From assembly GCF_021129235.1 (NCBI RefSeq), contig NZ_JAJOMA010000014.1, positions 158,930 to 222,929 on the forward strand: a stretch of 64,000 nt of DNA, written 5' to 3'. This stretch comes from Kineosporia mesophila (GTDB lineage: Bacteria; Actinomycetota; Actinomycetes; Actinomycetales; Kineosporiaceae). Below, one piece after another: positions 58,152 through 64,000 of the stretch. The notes below the pieces were generated by a model. That model was given only the letters and a program-made list of their open reading frames with translations, was not told the origin of the DNA and did no database searches. Each line of letters starts with the position of its first letter. Within the stretch, counting starts at the first letter, position 1. Made by a program: the position numbers and the translations under genes.

Positions 58152-59384
58152 TCACAGGGAGAGCAGCGCCGACACCTGTGGTGAGTAGGTGGCGTAGAGC
58201 ACCAGCGCGGCCCCACCGATCGCCGCGCCGTCCTGCACCAGCGGCGACAGCTCGACCCGGGCCGTGCGGATCTGCCGGGCCAGCGGACGCGTGCGCAGGG
58301 CCCGTTCCACCGTGCTCCGGAACCGGTCCTGGACGTGCCGGATGCCCAGACCGCCCAGCACCACGAGTTCGACGTCGACGATGTTCACCACGTTGACCAC
58401 CACCGTGGCGACGTGTTCGGCCGCCTCGTCGGCGATTCGGGCGGCGAACCGGTCACCGCCGGCCGCGGCCCGGTACACCGCGTCGTGGGTGAGGTCCCGC
58501 GGATCCCCGGACGACAGCACCGAGCCCGCCCCCTCACCGGCCGCGAGACGATGCCGCACGTTTGCCACCACCGCCGCCGGGCTGACCAGCGTCTCCAGGC
58601 ATCCGGTGTTCCCGCAGTAGCAGAGGGGACCGTCGGGACGTACCGAGGTGTGCCCGAACTCGGCGGCGTTCATCGAGCCGCCGCGATACACCTGATGCTC
58701 CAGCACGAGCCCGCCGCCGACACCGGTACCGAGGAAGACGTAGGCGAAATTCGCGACGCCGCGACCGGCTCCGGCCCAGCGCTCGCCGATCGCGGCCGCG
58801 GTGGCGTCGTTCTCGAGGGTCACCGGCAGGCCGGTCGCCTCGGCGACCAGGCGTCCCAACGGTACCCGGGTCCAGCCGGCCAGTTGCGGCGGGGCCATCA
58901 GCAGGCCCCGGCCGTGGTCGATCGGCCCCGGTGTGACGATGCCCAACCCGAGTACCTCCTCGCGGGCCACACCCGCGCCGGCCAGCACCTCGTCCACCAA
59001 TTCGGCCACGGCCGCGGCGATCAGGGCCGGGTCGGCATCCGGCGGGGTGGGCCGTCGCAGGCTCCCCAGCGGAGTGCCCAGGAGGTCCACCACGACGCAC
59101 GACAGCTCCGCCGGGTCGAAGTGCACACCGACCGCCCGTCCGGCAGAAGCATTGACAAGCAGCCGAGTTCGTGGCTTGCCACCGCTGGAGCGTCCCGACC
59201 CGTCCTCCCGGACGATCCCCTCCGCGATGAACCGGCGCACGATCCCCGACACCGTCTGCGGTGTCAGGCCCGTGAGCTGCGCGATCTCCACCCGGCTGAT
59301 GCCGTCGGCGAACCGGATCTGATCCAGCACCACGGCCCGGTTGTACTGAGCGACCTTGGAGAGATTGGTTCCTGTCTGCCGCAC
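58152..59384 (-). CDS. ROK-family repressor of the monosaccharide ABC operon
   Basis: A 410-aa regulator. N-terminal HTH: SRVEIAQLTGLTPQTVSGIVRRFI. ROK domain: VGVHFDPAEL, LENDATAAAIGERWAG, FLGTGVGGGLVLEHQVYRGG and zinc motif CYCGNTGCLE. GTG start with GGGAG 10 nt upstream. It is divergent from the ABC genes and probably binds the AT-rich site at 59440-59470. The sugar effector is unknown; xylose-type repressors share this architecture. Confidence 0.9.
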   Translation of the reverse strand: MRQTGTNLSKVAQYNRAVVLDQIRFADGISRVEIAQLTGLTPQTVSGIVRRFIAEGIVREDGSGRSSGGKPRTRLLVNASAGRAVGVHFDPAELSCVVVDLLGTPLGSLRRPTPPDADPALIAAAVAELVDEVLAGAGVAREEVLGLGIVTPGPIDHGRGLLMAPPQLAGWTRVPLGRLVAEATGLPVTLENDATAAAIGERWAGAGRGVANFAYVFLGTGVGGGLVLEHQVYRGGSMNAAEFGHTSVRPDGPLCYCGNTGCLETLVSPAAVVANVRHRLAAGEGAGSVLSSGDPRDLTHDAVYRAAAGGDRFAARIADEAAEHVATVVVNVVNIVDVELVVLGGLGIRHVQDRFRSTVERALRTRPLARQIRTARVELSPLVQDGAAIGGAALVLYATYSPQVSALLSL

Positions 59385-59442
59385 GCGACCACGTCTCCCG
59401 TTACCGTTCGTCTCACGTTCGTCGACATGTGTCCGGACGCCG

Positions 59443-59472
59443 TTGACTTAGTAAATCAATTGAATTTAGTGT
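59443..59472 (+). promoter_or_regulatory. Promoter and ROK operator of the ABC operon
   Basis: TTGACT (59443-59448) and TAGTGT (59467-59472), spacing 18, form a good sigma-70-type promoter about 120 bp before the ATPase gene. The spacer is unusually AT-rich and carries a CAATTG core with TTAGT repeats on each side (59448-59452, 59466-59470), like XylR/ROK operators. Confidence 0.65.
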
Positions 59473-59594
59473 TCGGCAGCAGTCGGTGATTGCTTGGCGG
59501 GGAACGGTCGTCCCGCGGTCACCGACGACGGATGGTCACGGACGATCACCCGCTGAGCCGAAACGGCCACCATGGCCGCGGCCTTGGAGGAGAC

Positions 59595-61139
59595 ATGGAT
59601 GCGGCTCCGCTCCTGGAGATGCGCTCGATCACCAAGGACTTCCCGGGGGTCAAGGCCCTCGCGGACGTGAACCTGGTGGTCCGGCCCGGCGAGATCCACG
59701 CCATCTGCGGCGAGAACGGCGCCGGGAAGTCCACGCTGATGAAGGTTCTCAGCGGGGTCTACCCGTACGGCACCTACACCGGATCGATCATCTACCAGGG
59801 ATCACAGACCCGGTTCTCGGACATCCGCAGCAGTGAACGCGCGGGCATCGTGATCATTCACCAGGAGCTCGCCCTGGTGCCGGGCATGTCGATCACCGAG
59901 AACATCTTTCTCGGCAACGAACCCCGGCGCCTGGGCCGGATCGACTGGACAGCCGCCAACCGCAAGGCATTAGAGCTGATGTCCATGGTCGGGCTGAAGG
60001 ACGACCCCGACACCCTGGTCAAGGACATCGGCGTGGGCAAGCAGCAGCTCGTCGAGATCGCCAAGGCGTTCGCCAAGGACGTGAAGCTGCTGATCCTCGA
60101 CGAGCCGACGGCCGCCCTGAACGAGAACGACTCGCGGCACCTGCTCGACCTGCTGAAAGGCTTCAAGCAGCGCGGGATCACCTCGATCATGATCTCGCAC
60201 AAGCTGAACGAGATCGAGGCGATCGCCGACTCCATCACGATCCTGCGCGACGGGCACACGATCGAGACCATCGACGTGGCCTCGGACGGCGCGAACGAGG
60301 ACCGCATCGTGCGCGGCATGGTCGGGCGCGAGCTGAACAGCCGGTTCCCCGAACACACCCCGACCATCGGCGAGGTGTTCTTCGAGGTGCGCGACTGGAC
60401 GGTGCGTCATCCCGTCTCCACCGAGCGGCTGGTCTGCAAAGGATCGAGTTTCACCGTGCGGCACGGTGAGATCGTGGGTTTCGCCGGCCTGATGGGCGCC
60501 GGGCGCACCGAGCTGGCGATGAGCCTGTTCGGCCGCTCGTACGGGGTCTTCCTCGGCGGCCAGATCATCAAGGACGGAAAGCCGGTCGAGCTGCGGTCCG
60601 TCGCCGACGCGATCAGGCACGGCCTGGCCTACGTCAGCGAGGACCGCAAGGCCATCGGCCTGAACCTGCTGGACGACATCAAGACCTCGGTGGTGTCGGC
60701 CAAGCTGGGCAAGATCACCCGGTGGGGCGTGCTCGACCACGCCGGCCAGTACCACGAGGCCGAGGAGTACCGGAAGAGCCTGCGGATCAAGGCCCCCAGC
60801 GTCGACGAGGGCGTGGTCAAGCTCTCCGGCGGCAACCAGCAGAAGGTCGTGCTGGCCAAGTGGATGTTCACCGACCCCGACCTGCTGATCCTCGACGAGC
60901 CCACCCGCGGCATCGATGTCGGCGCCAAGTACGAGATCTACGGGATCATCCAGGCGCTCGCCGACCAGGGCAAGGGCGTCATCGTGATCTCCTCCGAGCT
61001 GCCCGAGCTGATCGGCCTGTGCGACCGCATCTACACCGTGTCGGAGGGCACGGTGACCGGTGAGATCGCCCGCGCCGACGCCGATCCCGAGATCCTGATG
61101 AAGAAGATGACCTCGACGAGGAGGATGCCCACCCCATGA
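59595..61139 (+). CDS. Monosaccharide ABC transporter ATPase (GguA/MglA type)
   Basis: A 514-aa protein with two ABC domains. First domain: Walker [10 protein letters not shown], signature [12 protein letters not shown] (a shortened form), Walker [12 protein letters not shown]. Second domain: degenerate Walker [10 protein letters not shown], signature [14 protein letters not shown] and Walker [15 protein letters not shown]. This asymmetry is typical for CUT2 sugar importers. ATG at 59595 after GGAGGAGAC; upstream frame is not coding. Confidence 0.95.
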   Translation: MDAAPLLEMRSITKDFPGVKALADVNLVVRPGEIHAICGENGAGKSTLMKVLSGVYPYGTYTGSIIYQGSQTRFSDIRSSERAGIVIIHQELALVPGMSITENIFLGNEPRRLGRIDWTAANRKALELMSMVGLKDDPDTLVKDIGVGKQQLVEIAKAFAKDVKLLILDEPTAALNENDSRHLLDLLKGFKQRGITSIMISHKLNEIEAIADSITILRDGHTIETIDVASDGANEDRIVRGMVGRELNSRFPEHTPTIGEVFFEVRDWTVRHPVSTERLVCKGSSFTVRHGEIVGFAGLMGAGRTELAMSLFGRSYGVFLGGQIIKDGKPVELRSVADAIRHGLAYVSEDRKAIGLNLLDDIKTSVVSAKLGKITRWGVLDHAGQYHEAEEYRKSLRIKAPSVDEGVVKLSGGNQQKVVLAKWMFTDPDLLILDEPTRGIDVGAKYEIYGIIQALADQGKGVIVISSELPELIGLCDRIYTVSEGTVTGEIARADADPEILMKKMTSTRRMPTP

Positions 61140-62425
61140 GCTATCTGAAGGAACTGCAGCGCAACCTCTTCGGCGGAAATACGTCGAACGCCCGGCAGTT
61201 CGGGATGATCTTCACCCTGGCCGCGATCGTGCTGTTCTTCCAGATCCGCACCGACGGCCTGACCCTGACCTCGGGCAATCTGATCGCGCTCACCCAGCAG
61301 TACGCCTACATCTCGATCCTGTCCATCGGGATGCTGATGGTCATCGTCGCCGGCCACATCGACCTGTCCGTCGGTTCGGTGGCGGCGTTCACCGGGATCG
61401 TCGTGGCCAAGGCGGTCACCGAGCACGACGTGCCCTGGCCCCTGGGCGTTCTGCTCGGCCTGGTCGTCGGCGCCCTGATCGGTGCCTGGCAGGGCTTCTG
61501 GGTCGCGTACATCGGGGTGCCGGCGTTCATCGTCACCCTGGCCGGGATGCTGCTGTTCCGCGGCGGCAACCAGTACATCGGCAACGCCGACACGGTGCCG
61601 GTGCCGGAGGGGTTCCGCAACATCGGCGCGGGCTACCTGCCCGAGATCGGACCGGACACCGGGTACAACAACCCGACCCTGCTCCTGGGCCTGTTCATCT
61701 GCCTGGTCGTGGTGTGGCGCGAGCTGCGGGCCCGCCAGGTCCGCCGGCAGATGGAGGGCGCCGAGCCCGCCCCGCTGTGGATCTCGATCGTGCGCATCGC
61801 CGTGATGCTGGTCCTGGTCCTCTTCGTCACCCTGCGCTTCGCCGGCGGCCGGGTGGGCACCAGCTTCCCCGTCTCCGGCATCATCCTGGCCGTCCTGGCC
61901 GTCGCCTACTCGTTCTACACACGAAACACCGCCGGTGGCCGCTACATCTACGCCGTCGGGGGTAACGCCCGGGCCGCGGAGCTGTCCGGTGTCAAGCTGA
62001 AGCGGGTCAATTTCCTGGTCATGATGAACATGTCGGTCCTGGCCGCCCTGGCCGGCATGATCTTCGTGGCCCGTTCCGCCGCCTCCGGCCCGCAGGACGG
62101 CCTGAGCTGGGAGCTGGACGCCATCGCCGCGGTGTTCATCGGTGGCGCCGCCGTCTCCGGTGGCCTCGGCACCATCAGCGGCTCGATCGTCGGTGGTCTG
62201 GTGATGGCCGTGCTGAGCAACGGTCTTCAGCTCATCGGCACCGGGTCGGACATGGTCCAGATCATCAAGGGCCTGTTCCTGCTCGCGGCCGTCGCGCTCG
62301 ACGTCTACAACAAGAACCAGGGGCGATTCTCGATCATAGGAACATTGTCGCGCCCCTTCAGACCTGCTCCCGCCGCACTGCCCGAGGGCTCACAGCAGGA
62401 CGAGAAAGTAACTACAGCAAGCTGA
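61136..62425 (+). CDS. Monosaccharide ABC transporter permease (GguB/XylH type)
   Basis: A 429-aa membrane permease, about 12 hydrophobic segments. Landmarks of the CUT2 group are [60 protein letters not shown] and [30 protein letters not shown] charged loop (about 198-215, [14 protein letters not shown]) is long, as in GguB. ATGA overlap with the ATPase gene. Confidence 0.94.
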   Translation: MSYLKELQRNLFGGNTSNARQFGMIFTLAAIVLFFQIRTDGLTLTSGNLIALTQQYAYISILSIGMLMVIVAGHIDLSVGSVAAFTGIVVAKAVTEHDVPWPLGVLLGLVVGALIGAWQGFWVAYIGVPAFIVTLAGMLLFRGGNQYIGNADTVPVPEGFRNIGAGYLPEIGPDTGYNNPTLLLGLFICLVVVWRELRARQVRRQMEGAEPAPLWISIVRIAVMLVLVLFVTLRFAGGRVGTSFPVSGIILAVLAVAYSFYTRNTAGGRYIYAVGGNARAAELSGVKLKRVNFLVMMNMSVLAALAGMIFVARSAASGPQDGLSWELDAIAAVFIGGAAVSGGLGTISGSIVGGLVMAVLSNGLQLIGTGSDMVQIIKGLFLLAAVALDVYNKNQGRFSIIGTLSRPFRPAPAALPEGSQQDEKVTTAS

Positions 62426-62449
62426 TTTCCAATGGAGGGCGATCCCAGC

Positions 62450-63565
62450 ATGCGTACCGTACTCACCAAGGGTCTCCTGGTCGGCGCCGCAGCGCTCATG
62501 ACCATGACGGCCCTGACCGCCTGCGGCTCCGAGCGCGACGGCGACACCGGCAGCGACTCCGCCGCACCGGAGAAGGGCTTCGCGCAGAACTCGCTGATCG
62601 GCGTGGCGCTGCCGGCCAAGACGTCGGAGAACTGGGTCCTGGCCGGCGACCTGTTCACGAAGGGCCTGAAGGACGCGGGTTTCCAGGCCGACGTGCAGTA
62701 CGCCGGTGCGTCCACGACGGTGGCCGACCAGCAGGCCCAGATCACCGCGATGGTCACCAAGGGCGCGAAGGTCATCGTGATCGGCGCGACCGACGCGGCC
62801 CAGCTGTCCACGCAGGTGGCGCAGGCCAAGGAGTCCGGTGCCGTGGTGGTCGCCTACGACCGGCTGATCACCAATACCAAGGACGTCGACTACTACATCG
62901 CCTTCGACAACTTCAAGGTCGGCGAGTTGCAGGGGCAGGCCCTGCTCGACGGCATGAAGGAGAAGAAGCCCAACGGGCCCTGGACGATCGAGCTCTTCTC
63001 CGGCTCGCCGGACGACAACAACTCGAAGGTGTTCTTCGACGGCGCGATGAGTGTGCTGCAGCCGGCGATCGACAAGGGTGACGTCGTCGTCGGGTCGAAG
63101 CAGACCGACATCAAGCAGACCGCGACCCAGGGCTGGAAGGCGGAGAACGCCCAGTCCCGCATGGACTCGCTGCTGACCTCGGCGTACAGCGGCGACAAGA
63201 AGGTCGACGGGGTGCTCTCGCCGAACGACACGCTGGCCCGCGCGATCATCACCTCGGTCAAGGGCGCCGGCAAGCCGATCCCGGTCGTGACCGGTCAGGA
63301 CTCCGAGGTCGAGTCGGTGAAGTCGATCATGAAGGGCGAGCAGTACTCGACCATCAACAAGGACACCCGCAAGCTGGTCGCGGAGACCCTCACCATGGTC
63401 AAGTCGCTGCAGGCCGGTCAGGAGCCGACCGTCAACGACACCGACTCCTACGACAACGGCGAGAAGGTCGTCCCCTCGTACCTGCTCCCCCCGGTCATCG
63501 TGACCAAGGAGAACGCGGCCGAGGCGTACGCCAACGACCCCACGCTGGCACCGCTCACGAAGTAG
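62450..63565 (+). CDS. Monosaccharide-binding lipoprotein (ChvE type)
   Basis: A 371-aa periplasmic-binding-type lipoprotein (lipobox LTAC). The ATG at 62450 starts the signal peptide, with GGAGGG 10 nt upstream. Body: IGVALPAKTSENWVLAGDLF, VIVIGATDAAQLSTQVAQAK, VVAYDRLI and VVTGQDSEVESVKSIMKGEQ. This matches ChvE-like proteins of multiple-monosaccharide systems that bind galactose, xylose, arabinose or glucose. Lies 24 bp after the permease; a terminator follows. Confidence 0.93.
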   Translation: MRTVLTKGLLVGAAALMTMTALTACGSERDGDTGSDSAAPEKGFAQNSLIGVALPAKTSENWVLAGDLFTKGLKDAGFQADVQYAGASTTVADQQAQITAMVTKGAKVIVIGATDAAQLSTQVAQAKESGAVVVAYDRLITNTKDVDYYIAFDNFKVGELQGQALLDGMKEKKPNGPWTIELFSGSPDDNNSKVFFDGAMSVLQPAIDKGDVVVGSKQTDIKQTATQGWKAENAQSRMDSLLTSAYSGDKKVDGVLSPNDTLARAIITSVKGAGKPIPVVTGQDSEVESVKSIMKGEQYSTINKDTRKLVAETLTMVKSLQAGQEPTVNDTDSYDNGEKVVPSYLLPPVIVTKENAAEAYANDPTLAPLTK

Positions 63566-63572
63566 TCCCGCA

Positions 63573-63604
63573 CCTGGGGACCCCGCCAGGGCGGGGTCCC
63601 CAGG
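63573..63604 (+). terminator. Terminator of the ABC operon
   Basis: CCTGGGGACCCCGCC (63573-63587) is exactly inverted at 63590-63604 with a 2-nt loop, beginning 7 bp after the binding-protein stop codon. Confidence 0.85.
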
Positions 63605-63638
63605 AATGCTTCGGCGAACCGGCTGGTTGCCACCCGGC

Positions 63639-64000
63639 ATGACGACCATCGGATTCATCGGAAGCGGCAACATCGGCAGCACCGTCGCGCGGCTGGCCCT
63701 GGCCGCCGGGCACGACGTGGTGCTGAGCAACAGCCGAGGGCCGGAGACCCTCGCCGACCTGGTGGCCGACCTCGGCCCGAACGCGCGCGCCGCGACCGCG
63801 GAGGAAGCCGCGCAGGCCGGTGACATCGTCGTCGTCACGGTGCCGCTGAAGAACTACCGCCAGGTGCCCGTGGCCCCGCTCGCGGGCAAGGTCGTCATCG
63901 ACACGAACAACTACTACCCCGACCGCGACGGCCGCATCACCGAGCTGGACGACGAGTCGACCACCACCAGCGAGCTGCTCCAGGCCCACCTGCCGCAGTC
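63639..64000 (+). CDS. F420-dependent NADP reductase-like protein (3' end outside window)
   Basis: The first 120 residues start MTTIGFIGSGNIGSTVARLA, an N-terminal Rossmann motif, followed by HDVVLSNSRGPETLADLV, where the SNSRGP loop after strand 2 fits NADP binding, then DIVVVTVPLKNY and VVIDTNNYYPDRDG. This is the NADP-binding half of the F420H2:NADP oxidoreductase/ProC-like family. The ATG lacks a clear ribosome-binding site. Confidence 0.85.
   Translation, partial: MTTIGFIGSGNIGSTVARLALAAGHDVVLSNSRGPETLADLVADLGPNARAATAEEAAQAGDIVVVTVPLKNYRQVPVAPLAGKVVIDTNNYYPDRDGRITELDDESTTTSELLQAHLPQ

Overview
The window is about 64 kb of very GC-rich DNA. It has GTG/TTG starts, Tat and lipoprotein signals, many one-gene regulators and frequent ATGA/GTGA operon overlaps, all typical of a soil or plant-associated high-GC actinomycete. 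I cannot name the genus from the sequence alone. No rRNA, tRNA, CRISPR array or transposase gene was recognised.

Layout. 1-4.6 kb: the 5' part of a TetR gene, a response regulator/histidine kinase pair, a secreted GH26 enzyme and an MFS exporter. 4.7-7 kb: a palindromic repeat, a small alarmone synthetase and a Tat-exported glycosidase-like protein. 7-13.3 kb: a ROK-regulated chitooligosaccharide-type operon (ROK regulator, binding protein, two permeases, GH20 hexosaminidase), with a tandem-repeat array after the last gene. 13.4-18.7 kb: small secreted and stress genes (I36 inhibitor-like, Usp, quinone reductase, EVE, WYL) separated by strong terminators. 18.7-23.8 kb: MarR-linked Baeyer-Villiger monooxygenase plus SMP-30-like lipoprotein, and a TetR/MDR-reductase pair with clear operators. 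23.9-36.3 kb: DUF2332, phosphotransferase, MFS with a broken GH1 gene, MscS, a threonine-synthase-like enzyme, a peptidase/HAD operon and several gene remnants. 36.3-40.5 kb: a surface-polymer cassette (TylF methyltransferase, GT4 glycosyltransferase, sulfatase lipoprotein). 40.9-47.1 kb: a GH42-MFS-GH43 operon divergent from a LacI repressor with twin operators. 47.1-54.1 kb: an AAA/DUF4143 remnant, a PCMT/FxLD-type methyltransferase, a SUKH protein, and a compact operon of SDR, SCP2-like, class III aminotransferase and MFS that I could not assign to a known pathway. 54.1-58.1 kb: a DUF3152 lipoprotein and a TPP-riboswitch-controlled thiamin salvage operon (thiM-thiE-thiD/tenA). 58.1-64 kb: a ROK regulator divergent from a ChvE/GguAB-type monosaccharide ABC operon, then the start of an F420-dependent NADP reductase gene.

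Taken together the region is mostly sugar capture: extracellular glycan hydrolases, importers and a sugar-responsive regulator beside each set. Tailoring, stress and efflux genes lie between these modules. Points deserving attention are a three-copy palindromic repeat family (one copy carries the start codon of a gene), repeat arrays anchored on stop codons, regulator genes whose start codons sit at the predicted transcription start, several decayed genes, and the unassigned SDR/SCP2/aminotransferase/MFS operon.
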